This document shows, one piece after another, positions 1 to 9,354 of a stretch of DNA of 64,000 nt. The notes below the pieces were generated by a model. The model made no database searches and was not told the origin of the DNA. It worked only from the letters and a program-made list of their open reading frames with translations. The translations under genes and the position numbers were made by a program. The first letter of the stretch is position 1; each line of letters starts with the position of its first letter. The DNA comes from Pseudomonas shahriarae (GTDB lineage: Bacteria > Pseudomonadota > Gammaproteobacteria > Pseudomonadales > Pseudomonadaceae): the NCBI RefSeq assembly GCF_014268455.2, contig NZ_CP077085.1, positions 2,459,001 to 2,523,000 of the forward strand, in the 5' to 3' direction.

Positions 1-42
1 TGGGGGGCGGTTTTTTTCGGTGATTTTGACTACGCTTTAGTG

Positions 43-58
43 AGGATTAATCCTACAT
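43..58. promoter_or_regulatory. Palindromic candidate operator upstream of the response regulator
   Basis: A perfect 12-bp palindrome (AGGATTAATCCT, 43-54) runs into ACAT. The composite GGA-N4-TCCTACAT recurs at 4579-4593, upstream of the receiver-only gene of the same cluster. This suggests a binding site for the LuxR-type regulator encoded next door (inference). The rest of 1-286 shows no gene. Confidence 0.4.
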
Positions 59-286
59 ATGCGCCGGATTTTCCCTTCGGGCGAAACATCATTCCGTTGT
101 TAATGTTGAGCCGTTGCACCTAACCAAATTCCGTTGAAACGTTCTGTGTAGACAGTACCGCTGGTCGGAACTGGTACTTCTCACAGGTACAGGGGTTTCG
201 TGTGATGTGTAAGGGTATTGGCGCCCTGAAATGAGTGGTCGCCAATGAAGCAACTAAACAGTCGTGGTGTTCTGCCAGGGAGTCGC

Positions 287-913
287 ATGAGCAAAGCGCT
301 AATTGTGGATGATCATCCGTTCATTCGTGCAACCGTCAAGTACCTGTTGCGCCAGGAGGGCTTCGAGAAGATTTTCGAGGCTGCCAATGGTGCCGATGCA
401 TTACAGATTGCCAGGGAGGAACGGCCAGACCTGGTCATTCTCGACCTGGCCATGCCCAAGCTGGGCGGGCTGGAAGTGATCAGCCGGATCAAGGCCTTGG
501 GCCTGCCCTGCAAAATACTGGTCCTGACCTCCTATCTGGCGGTGTTTTTTTCGACGCGTTGCATGCGGGCCGGGGCGATGGGGTTTGTCGCGAAAACCGG
601 CGAGCTGGATGAGCTACAAAAAGCCATCAAGGCCGTCATGTCCAACTACAGCTGCTTCCCCAGCCTGCCCACCAGTTCCGTACGCAAGGACGACTTGCAA
701 ACCACGGAACAGCAACTGGTAGAAGCACTCTCTGACCGGGAGTTGATGGTGCTACAGAAGTTGGCCCTGGGTTTGGGCAACAATGAAATCGCCAAGGACA
801 TGCTGTTGAGTCACAAGACCATCAGTACTTATAAAACCCGGTTGAAGGAGAAACTGCGTATGTCGTCGGTGGTGCACTTATCCAAGTTCGCCCAGCGTAA
901 TCATCTGATCTGA
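287..913 (+). CDS. NarL/LuxR-type response regulator (BvgA/EvgA-like)
   Basis: This 208-aa protein has an N-terminal receiver domain with the acidic pair D8-D9 and phospho-acceptor D53 (in LVILDLAMP). A C-terminal LuxR helix-turn-helix follows (LSDRELMVLQKLALG, then the KTISTYKTRL recognition helix). An ATG at 245 is in frame, but the ATG at 287 has an AGGGAG ribosome site and places the receiver at the N-terminus, so 287 is preferred. The gene ends one base before the hybrid kinase, so the two are co-transcribed and presumably form one phosphorelay: kinase to Hpt to D53 to DNA binding. The arrangement matches the BvgA-BvgS and EvgA-EvgS families. The signal and target genes are unknown. Confidence 0.93.
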   Translation: MSKALIVDDHPFIRATVKYLLRQEGFEKIFEAANGADALQIAREERPDLVILDLAMPKLGGLEVISRIKALGLPCKILVLTSYLAVFFSTRCMRAGAMGFVAKTGELDELQKAIKAVMSNYSCFPSLPTSSVRKDDLQTTEQQLVEALSDRELMVLQKLALGLGNNEIAKDMLLSHKTISTYKTRLKEKLRMSSVVHLSKFAQRNHLI

Positions 914-914
914 C

Positions 915-3900
915 ATGTCGAGATCTCTGGGGAAATGGCTCACCGCACTCTGGCTGGTGGGTCTGGCGCTCACCGTCAGTGTGGCTCAGGGTGAGCCACA
1001 CCCACTGCGTTTGCTGGGGCACTCCACCCTTGACACGCTGCAAGTGAACCTGGATGAGGCGGACTGGCGCTGGCTGCGCGAGCGCCGCACATTGGTGATG
1101 GGGGTTTCCGCCCCCGACTATGTCCCCTTCGATGTGACGGGCAGCAACGGCGAACTGGAGGGGATCACCGCTGATTATGCGGCGCTGCTCGCTGAGCTAC
1201 TCGGCATCCCGATCCAGGTGCAGTGTTACGAGCACCGGGATCGACTCATTGCAGCCCTTAAACGCGGCGAGGTGGACTTTGTAGGCACGGCCAATGGCTA
1301 TGAGGCGGCGGACCCTCAGTTGGCGCTTTCGCGCTCGTACGCCAACGACCAGCCAACCCTGGTGACGCGTATTGATGACAGTCAGGCGCTGAGTGCCGAT
1401 CTCGACGGTAAACGCCTGGCCATGCTCTCCCACTACATGCAGCCCGAGGTGGTAGCGGCCTTTTATCCCAATGCCTCCTTGCAGACCTACCCGTCGACTT
1501 TCGAGGCGATTGGGGCCGTGGCCTTTAGCCAGGCGGATGTCTATCTGGGCGATGCAATCAGCACCAACTATCTGATTAACAAGAACAACCTCAACAACGT
1601 GCGGATGGCGGACTTTTCCAGCTTGGAGGTCAACCCTTTCGCGTTCGCGCTTGCCCGGGACAATATCCGGCTGCTGCATATCATCAATGCGGCACTGGCG
1701 GTGATTCCGGCCGATGAACAGATGGAGATCCTGCGCCGCTGGAGTGCCGGTAATCTGGGGATCGTTGGCCGTGAACGCCTGCGTCTGAGCGACAGTGAAC
1801 AGCGCTGGCTGGACAAGCATCCAAGGGTCAGGGTGACGGCACTCGACAAGTTCCTGCCGTTGTCGTTTTTCAATGATCGAGGGCAATTCCGGGGCTTGAG
1901 TGCCGATGTCCTGGCCCAGATCAGCCTGCGTACGGGCTTGAAGTTCGATGTGGTGCGCGCAGGTTCGTTGCCCCGTCAAATCCAGCAGGTCAGCGATGGC
2001 GAGGCAGAGATGATCGCGTTCATCACACCGAGTGTGGCTCGCGAGGAAAAGGTTCGTTTTTCCCGGCCCTATTTGAGCAACCCATTCGTGCTGATCACGC
2101 GTGACGATGGCAGCACACCGGTCACACTCGACGATATGGCGGGCAAGCGCCTGGCGGTCATTGGCAGTAGCGTGCAGCGGGAAATCATTAGCCGCGACTA
2201 CCCCAACGTTCTGTTGGTGAACGTGGAGAATTCCGCGCAGGGCATGGCTTTGGTCGCCAGCGGGGGTGTCGATGCCACGGTCAACGCACTGATCATTGCG
2301 CGCTACATGATTGCCCATCAATACCGTGACCGCCTGCGCATCACCAGTACGGTGGGCTCGCAGCCGGCGCGAATCGCTTTTGGCGTGGGGCGCGGCCAAT
2401 TGGAGTTGTATTCGATCCTGGACAAGGCGCTATTGAGCATCACCCCCCAGGAGATGGATGAGTTGACCAACCGCTGGCGCAGCGAGTTGTTGATCGATGA
2501 CAGCTATTGGCTACGCCACCGCAACACGATTATCCAGGGCTTCTCCCTGGCCGCCGTGTTGTTGCTGATCACCCTGGGCTGGGCCATTTACCTGCGCAGC
2601 CTGATCCGCAAACGTGCCCAGGCCGAGCGCGCCCTGAGCGACCAGATGCGCTTTATGAGCGTGCTGATCGACGGTACGCCGCACCCGATCTACGTGCGTG
2701 ATCGCCTGGGGCGGTTGATGGCCTGTAACAGCGCCTATCTCAATGTTTTCGGCTTCCGCCTTGAAGACGTGATCGGTAAGACCGTGATGGAGACCGACAC
2801 GGGGAACCAGCCCCAGGCCCAGTCCTACCATGAAGACTACTTGCGCTTGATGGAGCGCGGCGAACCGCAGATTCACGACCGGGTACTCAAGGTGCCCGGC
2901 GGCGCGACCCTGACCATTTATCACTGGATGCTGCCGTACCGTGACGGGGACGAAAGGGTCGTGGGCATGATTGCCGGCTGGGTCGATGTCAGCGAGCGCC
3001 AGCGTTTGCTGGGGCAGTTGCAGGAGGCCAAGGAAGGGGCCGACGCCGCCAACCGCGCCAAGACCACCTTCCTGGCGACCATGAGCCATGAGATCCGCAC
3101 GCCGATGAATGCGGTGATCGGCATGATCGAACTGGCCTTGAAAAATGCCGAGCAAGGGCGTATCGACCATGACGCCCTGGCAGTGGCTTCCGACGCTTCG
3201 CGCGGCATGCTGGAATTGATCGGCGATATTCTCGATATCGCGCGGATTGAATCCGGCCACTTGTCCCTGACCCTGGAGCCGTCGAACCTGCGCGAGCTGC
3301 TGGTTTCGGTGGGGCGAATCTTCGAAGGGCTGGCGCGCACCAAGGGCCTGGTGTTGCAGGTGGAGCTGGACCCGCTGGTCGATCGCTACGTGTTGATTGA
3401 TCCGCTGCGCTTCAAGCAAGTGGTCTCTAACCTGTTGAGCAATGCCATCAAGTTCACCGCCCAGGGCCATGTGCGCTTGAGTGCCAGTGGCTCGCCGGCA
3501 GTTGCCAATGGTTACCTGAGCCTGCGGCTGGTGATAGAGGACAGCGGCATCGGGATCAGCGTCGAGGACCAGATGCGCCTGTTCAACCCGTTTATTCAAG
3601 GGCGTAACACTGACCAGTCGGCGCGTAGTGGCTCAGGGCTTGGGTTGGTGATCAGCCGCAGCCTGTGTGAAATGATGGGGGGCCAGCTGAAATTGAGCAG
3701 CGTGCTGGGGCAGGGCACACGGGTCGAGGTCACACTGCCATTGGCGGTGGCCACCTCGGCCAGCGCACCGTCCGAACCGGTTGCCCTGGAGGCGCCGCCA
3801 GCCCATGCGTTGAATATCCTGGTGGTGGACGACTACCCCGCCAATCGTCAATTGCTGACCCGCCAACTGAGTTTCCTGGGGCACCGGATCACTACCGCCA

Positions 3901-4553
3901 ACGATGGTGTGCAGGGCCTGGAGCGTTGGCAGACCGAGCGTTTTGACGGGGTGATCACCGACTGCAACATGCCGCTGAAAAATGGCTATGAGCTGGCCCG
4001 AGACATCCGTGCCGATGAGCGGGCCCGCGGCTTGGCCCCTTGCCTGTTGCTGGGGTTTACCGCCAATGCGCAGCCGGAGGAAACCGAGCGTTGCCTGGCG
4101 GCGGGGATGGACGGCTGCCTGTTCAAACCCACCGGGCTTGAGGACCTGCATGCCGCACTGGCTTCTCGCACGGCCATGCCTTCGGTCAATGAGCCGGTGC
4201 AGGCGGACCCGGTCAAGGCCCTCGACTTGAGCCGCTTGTTGAAGCTGACCGGCTCCGACACGGGGGCCGTCAAGGAACTGCTGGCACAACTGCTCGACAG
4301 CCTTGCTGCAGACCGTACGCAACTTCAGGCATTGCTTGAAAAGCACGACTACGCCCAGCTACACGACCTGGCCCACAGGACCAAGGGCGGGGCGCGTCTG
4401 GTCGAGGCGCAGACCTTGGTGAACCACTGCGAAGCGCTGGAAGCGGCTTGTGAACAGCGCGATCCCGAGGCACTGGTTTGTGCAGTGGCGGCTGTGCAAG
4501 AGGCCATTGATCAATTGCATCAAGCCCTGACGGATTACTGCAACCAGGCATAG
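915..4553 (+). CDS. BvgS/EvgS-type hybrid sensor histidine kinase
   Basis: This 1212-aa membrane-bound phosphorelay kinase has a cleavable-looking N-terminal signal. Two tandem periplasmic bacterial solute-binding (family 3) domains span about 50-270 and 300-525. One membrane helix lies near 540-560 (FSLAAVLLLITLGWAIYL), followed by a PAS domain (about 585-700). Next come HisKA with H725 in MSHEIRTPMN, an HATPase with the GSGLGL box, a receiver with D1016 in VITDCNMPLKNG, and a C-terminal Hpt domain with H1154 (DLAHRTKGGA). All phosphotransfer residues are present, so the four-step His-Asp-His-Asp relay should work. The ligand is probably a small molecule or an environmental signal; the sequence does not say which. 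It starts one base after the regulator stop. Confidence 0.95.
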   Translation: MSRSLGKWLTALWLVGLALTVSVAQGEPHPLRLLGHSTLDTLQVNLDEADWRWLRERRTLVMGVSAPDYVPFDVTGSNGELEGITADYAALLAELLGIPIQVQCYEHRDRLIAALKRGEVDFVGTANGYEAADPQLALSRSYANDQPTLVTRIDDSQALSADLDGKRLAMLSHYMQPEVVAAFYPNASLQTYPSTFEAIGAVAFSQADVYLGDAISTNYLINKNNLNNVRMADFSSLEVNPFAFALARDNIRLLHIINAALAVIPADEQMEILRRWSAGNLGIVGRERLRLSDSEQRWLDKHPRVRVTALDKFLPLSFFNDRGQFRGLSADVLAQISLRTGLKFDVVRAGSLPRQIQQVSDGEAEMIAFITPSVAREEKVRFSRPYLSNPFVLITRDDGSTPVTLDDMAGKRLAVIGSSVQREIISRDYPNVLLVNVENSAQGMALVASGGVDATVNALIIARYMIAHQYRDRLRITSTVGSQPARIAFGVGRGQLELYSILDKALLSITPQEMDELTNRWRSELLIDDSYWLRHRNTIIQGFSLAAVLLLITLGWAIYLRSLIRKRAQAERALSDQMRFMSVLIDGTPHPIYVRDRLGRLMACNSAYLNVFGFRLEDVIGKTVMETDTGNQPQAQSYHEDYLRLMERGEPQIHDRVLKVPGGATLTIYHWMLPYRDGDERVVGMIAGWVDVSERQRLLGQLQEAKEGADAANRAKTTFLATMSHEIRTPMNAVIGMIELALKNAEQGRIDHDALAVASDASRGMLELIGDILDIARIESGHLSLTLEPSNLRELLVSVGRIFEGLARTKGLVLQVELDPLVDRYVLIDPLRFKQVVSNLLSNAIKFTAQGHVRLSASGSPAVANGYLSLRLVIEDSGIGISVEDQMRLFNPFIQGRNTDQSARSGSGLGLVISRSLCEMMGGQLKLSSVLGQGTRVEVTLPLAVATSASAPSEPVALEAPPAHALNILVVDDYPANRQLLTRQLSFLGHRITTANDGVQGLERWQTERFDGVITDCNMPLKNGYELARDIRADERARGLAPCLLLGFTANAQPEETERCLAAGMDGCLFKPTGLEDLHAALASRTAMPSVNEPVQADPVKALDLSRLLKLTGSDTGAVKELLAQLLDSLAADRTQLQALLEKHDYAQLHDLAHRTKGGARLVEAQTLVNHCEALEAACEQRDPEALVCAVAAVQEAIDQLHQALTDYCNQA

Positions 4554-4578
4554 AGGCAGGTCCGGCGCAGGGAATTTG

Positions 4579-4597
4579 GGAGAACTCCTACATGTAG
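4579..4597. promoter_or_regulatory. Inverted repeats upstream of the receiver-only gene
   Basis: GGAG-AA-CTCC (4579-4588) runs directly into the perfect palindrome CTACATGTAG (4588-4597). The block shares GGA-N4-TCCTACAT with 44-58 upstream of the response regulator. It lies about 90 bp before the start at 4688. A regulator-binding role is inferred. Confidence 0.4.
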
Positions 4598-4687
4598 AGG
4601 GAACTACGCTGATTTTTTCGTCGAAATATGTCTGGAAAAGTAGGCCGCTCCTTCCTTCCGCGAGCGATGCCTGCTCAGGGACTTGCG

Positions 4688-5122
4688 ATGCCAACCAAAG
4701 CACTGACCATCCTGATTGCCGATGAACGGCACCTGCAACGGTTGCACATCGAAAAAATGCTCAACCAACTGGGCTATTACCGGATCGTCCCGGTGCAGAC
4801 CTTCGATGAAGTGCTGATCCTGACGGATATCCCGGCTGAGCCATTTGACGTGTTGATTATCCATGCCGGCCTGGCCGCCGCCGCGGGCGGCGCATTGGCG
4901 TTCCAGCAGCAACATCCGCAGGTGCGCCATGTGCTGGTGTATGACGACCAGGACCTGGGGCCGCCTGCTTGCGTGGTGCCCCTGGCCCTGGTGCGTTTGC
5001 CGGGAGCGCCCGACAGCATCACCCTGGAACACTTTATGGACATCGTCGACCCGCCGTCACCGGCCAGTGGCTTGCGGGTCTTGCCCTGGCTGCGGGAGTT
5101 GGCGCGCAACCCGGCGGTTTAG
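4688..5122 (+). CDS. Stand-alone receiver-like protein lacking the phospho-aspartate
   Basis: This 144-aa protein has a receiver fold and no output domain. It opens TILIADERHLQRLHIEKML, which aligns with receiver strand 1, and the acidic residues D12-E13 are kept. At the end of strand 3 (FDVLIIHAGL), the position that normally holds the phosphorylated aspartate is H59. It is therefore unlikely to accept phosphate the usual way. In-frame ATGs exist at 4628 and 4667, but only 4688 has a good ribosome site (AGGGA, six bases away). It follows the hybrid kinase by 134 bp, so it may bind or modulate that kinase or its regulator. Its function is inferred from context only. Confidence 0.72.
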   Translation: MPTKALTILIADERHLQRLHIEKMLNQLGYYRIVPVQTFDEVLILTDIPAEPFDVLIIHAGLAAAAGGALAFQQQHPQVRHVLVYDDQDLGPPACVVPLALVRLPGAPDSITLEHFMDIVDPPSPASGLRVLPWLRELARNPAV

Positions 5123-5123
5123 C

Positions 5124-5927
5124 TCAGTCCCACTGCGGCGCAATACCCTTGGGGCTGATCAGGCGATGGCCGCGCTCAAGGCCTTCGATTTGCGCCATAT
5201 CGGCTTGGCTCAACGTCAGTTGCACAGCCTTGAGGTTGCTCTGCAGGTTGGCGCGCTGGGTCGAGGACGGAATCACCGCATACCCCAGCTGCATGGCCCA
5301 GGCCAGGGCGACCTGTGCCGGTGTGGCCTGGTGGCGTGTGGCGATTGCCTGGATCACCGGGTCTTTCAGCACTTCGCCGTAGGCCAGGGTCATGTAGGAC
5401 GTAATCTGGATACCGTGACGCGTGGCGAAATCCACCACCTTACGGTTTTGCAGGTAGGGGTGCAGCTCGATCTGGTGGGTGGCGATATTCTCGGCACCGA
5501 CGGCGGCGATGGCTTCTTCCATCAGCGCTACGGTGAAGTTGGAGATGCCGATCTGCCGGGTCAGGCCCAGGCGCTTGGCTTCCAGCAACTGCCCCATGAA
5601 CTCGGCGACGGGTACCTGGTTTTCTGGCGACGGCCAATGGATCAGGGTCAGGTCCAGGTAGTCGGTCTGGAGCTTGCGCAGGCTTTCATTGAGGCTGGGG
5701 ATCAACTGGCCTTCGGCAAAATTGGCGATCCAGATCTTGCTGGTGATGAACAGTTCATCGCGGGGGATACCGCTGGCAGCGATGGCCTGGCCGACCTCGG
5801 CTTCATTGTCGTAGATCTGCGCGGTGTCGATGACCCGGTAGCCGAGATCGAGGCCGGTGCTGACGGAATCGATGACCACCTGGCCCTGCAGGCGGAAAGT
5901 GCCAAGGCCGAATGCGGGAATAGACAT
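5124..5927 (-). CDS. dkgB: 2,5-didehydrogluconate reductase DkgB (aldo/keto reductase)
   Basis: This 267-aa soluble NADPH-dependent reductase has the same length and close similarity in remembered sequence to E. coli DkgB (start [11 protein letters not shown], end PKGIAPQWD). The aldo/keto reductase tetrad is visible as D34, Y39, K64 and H97 ([20 protein letters not shown]). The family reduces 2,5-diketo-D-gluconate and methylglyoxal-type carbonyls. The start is at 5927, because AGGAG lies just upstream and the extra upstream codons add unrelated sequence. It converges on the preceding gene with one base between their stops. It is read in the same direction as the cobalamin genes upstream of it, 114 bp away, so it is probably a separate unit. 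Confidence 0.93.
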   Translation of the reverse strand: MSIPAFGLGTFRLQGQVVIDSVSTGLDLGYRVIDTAQIYDNEAEVGQAIAASGIPRDELFITSKIWIANFAEGQLIPSLNESLRKLQTDYLDLTLIHWPSPENQVPVAEFMGQLLEAKRLGLTRQIGISNFTVALMEEAIAAVGAENIATHQIELHPYLQNRKVVDFATRHGIQITSYMTLAYGEVLKDPVIQAIATRHQATPAQVALAWAMQLGYAVIPSSTQRANLQSNLKAVQLTLSQADMAQIEGLERGHRLISPKGIAPQWD

Positions 5928-6041
5928 GTGTGACTCCTGTTGTGGCATGGACAATGGCGTTGAGTATCGGCTGCCGGCGCCAGGCGAAACACCCATGCTT
6001 GTTCAAATGACTCTTGACCAGAAGTCATGAGTGGCCCGCGC

Positions 6042-6956
6042 CTACAAGGTGTTGAGCTCGTGGGCCAACTCCAGCACCACTTTGCCGCTGCCGACAGTGG
6101 GCACCAGGTGCGTAAACGGGATATCGATCATGCGGTTTTCCCGCACCGCCCGCAGGCGCGACAGCACCGGGTCGCGGGTCAGCAACTGGCGTTTGCGGCT
6201 GGCAGGGGACCACACGGCGTCGGCCAGCAGGATCACATCCGGATCGCTCATCAATAACGTCTCACTGCTGACCGTGACCCGGTACTGGTTGATCCCAGCC
6301 AATATATTGTGCGCTCCGGCAGCCGCCAGCAGGGTGGTGACGAAACCTTGCCGTCCTTCGCTGTCCAGGCCGTTGACTTCACTGTCGAGGTAAAACACCG
6401 ACAGCGGCTTGGCGGGCTTGGCCAATGCCTGGGCGCTGGCCAGGTCGGTGTCCAGGGCGTCAATCAGCTCGCGGGCCCGCTGCGGTTTATGCAGCAGCTT
6501 GCCCAGGGTCAGCAGGTCATTGCGAATGTGCCCGAAGTAATCCAGGGAATGCCCGGCACACGCCGACTCCAGCAGATACGAAGCCACGCCATTACCCGCC
6601 AGCCCGGTGCGTGAAGTAATGCCGCTGCCAAAAGCCGTGGCAAAGCCGCCCACTACCAGGTCCGGCTGTTGCCCGTACAGCACCTCGCTGGCCGGGTAGC
6701 GCGGAGCAATCACCGGCACAGCGAAATATGTGCCCTGCTTATGCGCGGCGCCGTTGTCATCCAGGTACGCCACGCCCACCAGCGCCGGGCCGGCCTCCAG
6801 GGCCAGCAGCATATCGGCGGCGTGCTGGTTGAGGGCGACAATCCGCGCCGGCGGCGTATGGGGCAGGTGCCACTCCTGTTGGCAATTGCGATAACTGTCC
6901 GCCAGGGCCGAGGCGCTGCACACCAGGGCGATGGCAAATCCTCCCAAGCGTTTCAT
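6042..6956 (-). CDS. BtuF-like periplasmic corrinoid/metal-chelate binding protein
   Basis: This 304-aa protein has an N-terminal signal peptide (MKRLGGFAIALVCSASALA) and a periplasmic binding protein fold of the BtuF/FepB class: ARIVALNQHAADMLLALEAG, then QPDLVVGGF and DPDVILLADAVW. It is the last gene of a riboswitch-headed operon. Its ATG overlaps the stop of the 2Fe-2S protein by 3 bases. The riboswitch supports cobalamin or another corrinoid as ligand. No BtuC permease or BtuD ATPase is adjacent, so it must use transport proteins encoded elsewhere. The start at 6956 is preferred, because in-frame codons further upstream lie inside the neighbouring gene. Confidence 0.85.
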   Translation of the reverse strand: MKRLGGFAIALVCSASALADSYRNCQQEWHLPHTPPARIVALNQHAADMLLALEAGPALVGVAYLDDNGAAHKQGTYFAVPVIAPRYPASEVLYGQQPDLVVGGFATAFGSGITSRTGLAGNGVASYLLESACAGHSLDYFGHIRNDLLTLGKLLHKPQRARELIDALDTDLASAQALAKPAKPLSVFYLDSEVNGLDSEGRQGFVTTLLAAAGAHNILAGINQYRVTVSSETLLMSDPDVILLADAVWSPASRKRQLLTRDPVLSRLRAVRENRMIDIPFTHLVPTVGSGKVVLELAHELNTL

Positions 6957-7312
6957 GGGCGCTCCCGGATCAATAACTCTTCGAGCACCTCGCCGCCCAC
7001 CAGGTGCACATCCACCAGGCGTACGGCATCGGCCTTGCTGCGCACTCCGTACCAGCAGCGCTCCGGGTACACCGTGAGCACCGGCCCCAGGTTGCAGGGG
7101 AACTGGCAATGGGTGCGGGTCAGCAGCACGCCGCCGGGCACTTCGATGTGCTGGTGTTCCAGCAGCCGTCGGCGCAGGGTTTTCCAGAGCTGCAGGGCGC
7201 CGCGCTGGGTGCAGCGCGGGCCGGTGCACAGCAGCACATGGCGGGCATGCTCGGGGATATGGGACCAGTCGGGGTGGCTGTCCACCCCGTCGATTTGTGT
7301 GATTTCAGTCAT
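6953..7312 (-). CDS. Thioredoxin-like 2Fe-2S ferredoxin-domain protein
   Basis: This 119-aa cytoplasmic protein carries C29 and C34 (LLCTGPRC), C69 and C73 (THCQFPC) and C86. This resembles the cysteine pattern of small thioredoxin-fold 2Fe-2S proteins found beside cobalamin genes. It lies between the TonB receptor and the binding protein with start/stop overlaps on both sides, so all three share one transcript and one riboswitch. A redox role in corrin or cobalt handling is likely but not shown by sequence. The exact ligands of the cluster are uncertain, because five cysteines are available. Confidence 0.8.
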   Translation of the reverse strand: MTEITQIDGVDSHPDWSHIPEHARHVLLCTGPRCTQRGALQLWKTLRRRLLEHQHIEVPGGVLLTRTHCQFPCNLGPVLTVYPERCWYGVRSKADAVRLVDVHLVGGEVLEELLIRERP

Positions 7313-9252
7313 CAGAAGCGATACGTGTAACGCACCTCCGTGGTGAACGGTCGGCCCAGGTTGTCGACATTGCTGGAGCGGCTGGTGACATAGTCGCGGT
7401 CGAACAGGTTCTCTACCAGCAGGCTCACGCGGTGTTGGTGGGCGTTGTCGAGGTAGCGGTAGGCGTCGGCGTCCACCACCGAATAGTGGCCGTATTCGAC
7501 TCTTTTCGAGCTGATCACATCGTGGATATAGCGGATGGCCGCGCCGGCGCCCCACAGGCGATTCTGCGACTCGAAACCCACCCGTGAACGGGCGAAGAAG
7601 CTTGGCACATCATTGAGAGTGACGCCGGCGCGCGACTCGGTCAGGTTGCGGGTCATGTCCGCCTGCAGGCTCCACTGCTGGTTGAGCGCCAGCTTGGCGT
7701 CGGCCTCGAAGCCACGCACCTGGATCTGCCCCTGGCCGTTGACCCAGTGGCTATCGTCGAGGGTGATCAGGTCGGTGATCTTGCGCTTGAACAGGGTCAC
7801 GCTGGCGCTGAACTCGCGGTCGGCCAGCAGGCCCTTGTAGTCCAGGCCCAGCTCGGCGTTGCGGCTTTTTTCCGGCTTGAGGTTACGGTTGCCGATCTCG
7901 TCGCCGGGTTCATTGACAAACAATTGCTCGGCATTCGGCAGCTTGTAGGCGCTGCCGTACTGGCCGCGCAGGGCCCAGTTGGCATTGAGGTCGTAGAGCG
8001 AGGTGAGCATGCCGACCGTGGCACTGTCGCCGCCGCTCATGGTTTCGTGGCGCAGGCCGATGCTCGGGTGCCAGTCGGGCAGGGCGTCGATCTGCGGGCG
8101 CAGTTGGCTGTACAGGGCGTGGGCTTCGGCCTTGTTGTTGTCGATGATCAGTACATCGTCCTGGCCCTTGAACCACTGGTTGTCGGAGCCGAACACCAGC
8201 ACATGGCCGCCTTCAAGCTCAGCCTTGCCTTCGGCTTGCACGCCCCAGTCGGTGAACCCCCAGTAGTCATCGCGGTTACGCACCACGGTGCCACCGTCGG
8301 CGGTGTTGTTGACCCGCGAGTAACGCGTGTCCCAATCGTTGATATGGCCCTTGACGAAGTAACTCAGCCGTTCATTGAGGCGTTGCTCGAAGGTCGCCGT
8401 GGCGATCTGTTGCACGCGGTCGTTGGTGGTCTTGCGGTTGTTGGTGGCGCCGGCGAAGTCCAGGTTGGCGTCGGAGTACTGGTAGAACAGCTCCAGGCGC
8501 GAATCATCGCCCAGGGACTGGATGGCCTTGGCGCCGAAGGTGGTGACTTCGTAGGAGCGTTTCTTGTCGCTGACGTTGCTCATGTCACGGTTGCGAAACG
8601 GCTGGTAACCCTCGGACACGTTGTGGCTGACGTACGCCAGCAGGCCCAGGTCGCCCAGGCCGTTAGTGAAAATCCGCTCGGCCCGGGCATCGCCGGTGGT
8701 GCCGCCAAAGGTATCGACGCCCAGGTTGGTTTCGCCGGACACGTCACGGGTCTGCGGGCTGCGCGTGACGATATTGATCACACCCGCCACCGCCTGGGTA
8801 CCGAACAACAGGCTCTGGCCGCCCTTGAGCACTTCGATGCGCTCCACGGCGTTGGCCGGCAGGGTGTCCAGGTACAGGCCGCCGTACAGGCGGTTGTTCA
8901 GGCGCACGCCATCGAGCAGGATCAGGGTGTCGTCATTGCGCCCGCCCAGCAGGGAATAGGTGCCGTAGTCGAAGGGGCCGTTTTTCGGCGCAACGTAAAA
9001 GCCGGGAATAAACATCTGCATCGCCCGGGTGATATCGGCGCTGGGGCCGGCGCGTTCGATCTGTTCGCGGCTGACAATCTCGACTTTGCTGCCGTACTGG
9101 GCCATATCGGCCACGGTGGTGGATTCCACCGACGGCGCAGAGACGATCTGCTGGTTGAGCACCAGGGCTGTGTCATCGGCGAGCAGCAGCGGGCTGAACA
9201 GGCAACCCAGGAGCAGGGTCGGGCCAGAGGTAGAGGAACGTTGGAAAATCAT
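7312..9252 (-). CDS. btuB: BtuB-type TonB-dependent outer-membrane receptor
   Basis: This 646-aa protein has a signal peptide. It has a TonB-box/plug region (about 40-160: SREQIERAGPSADITRAMQM, LLDGVRLNN, VERIEVLKGGQSLLFGTQA, GVINIVTR) and a 22-strand-type barrel ending in an aromatic C-terminus (EVRYTYRF). The upstream cobalamin riboswitch identifies it as a vitamin B12 or cobamide importer. It is the first gene of an operon with the 2Fe-2S protein and the BtuF-like protein; its stop overlaps the next start. The start at 9252 is chosen because the signal peptide begins there; upstream codons are leader RNA. The ribosome site (GAGAAGA) is weak, as expected if the riboswitch controls translation. 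Confidence 0.9.
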   Translation of the reverse strand: MIFQRSSTSGPTLLLGCLFSPLLLADDTALVLNQQIVSAPSVESTTVADMAQYGSKVEIVSREQIERAGPSADITRAMQMFIPGFYVAPKNGPFDYGTYSLLGGRNDDTLILLDGVRLNNRLYGGLYLDTLPANAVERIEVLKGGQSLLFGTQAVAGVINIVTRSPQTRDVSGETNLGVDTFGGTTGDARAERIFTNGLGDLGLLAYVSHNVSEGYQPFRNRDMSNVSDKKRSYEVTTFGAKAIQSLGDDSRLELFYQYSDANLDFAGATNNRKTTNDRVQQIATATFEQRLNERLSYFVKGHINDWDTRYSRVNNTADGGTVVRNRDDYWGFTDWGVQAEGKAELEGGHVLVFGSDNQWFKGQDDVLIIDNNKAEAHALYSQLRPQIDALPDWHPSIGLRHETMSGGDSATVGMLTSLYDLNANWALRGQYGSAYKLPNAEQLFVNEPGDEIGNRNLKPEKSRNAELGLDYKGLLADREFSASVTLFKRKITDLITLDDSHWVNGQGQIQVRGFEADAKLALNQQWSLQADMTRNLTESRAGVTLNDVPSFFARSRVGFESQNRLWGAGAAIRYIHDVISSKRVEYGHYSVVDADAYRYLDNAHQHRVSLLVENLFDRDYVTSRSSNVDNLGRPFTTEVRYTYRF

Positions 9253-9354
9253 AGTCTTCTCGAAAGTATCTTCGCAGAAGCACGCAGGAGAAGGCACCGG
9301 GCACACACCGATACCGGCCCATGCCCGCCCACCGCAGGATTATGCCAAACAGAA

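Noticed and set aside
1197..3599. Long minus-strand frames opposite the hybrid kinase (1197-2399 and 2511-3599)
   Set aside because: They mirror the coding strand's third-position GC bias and show no family similarity.
5942..6041. Possible promoter or small gene between the BtuF-like gene and dkgB
   Set aside because: No frame with a ribosome site and no convincing -35/-10 or operator could be recognised.
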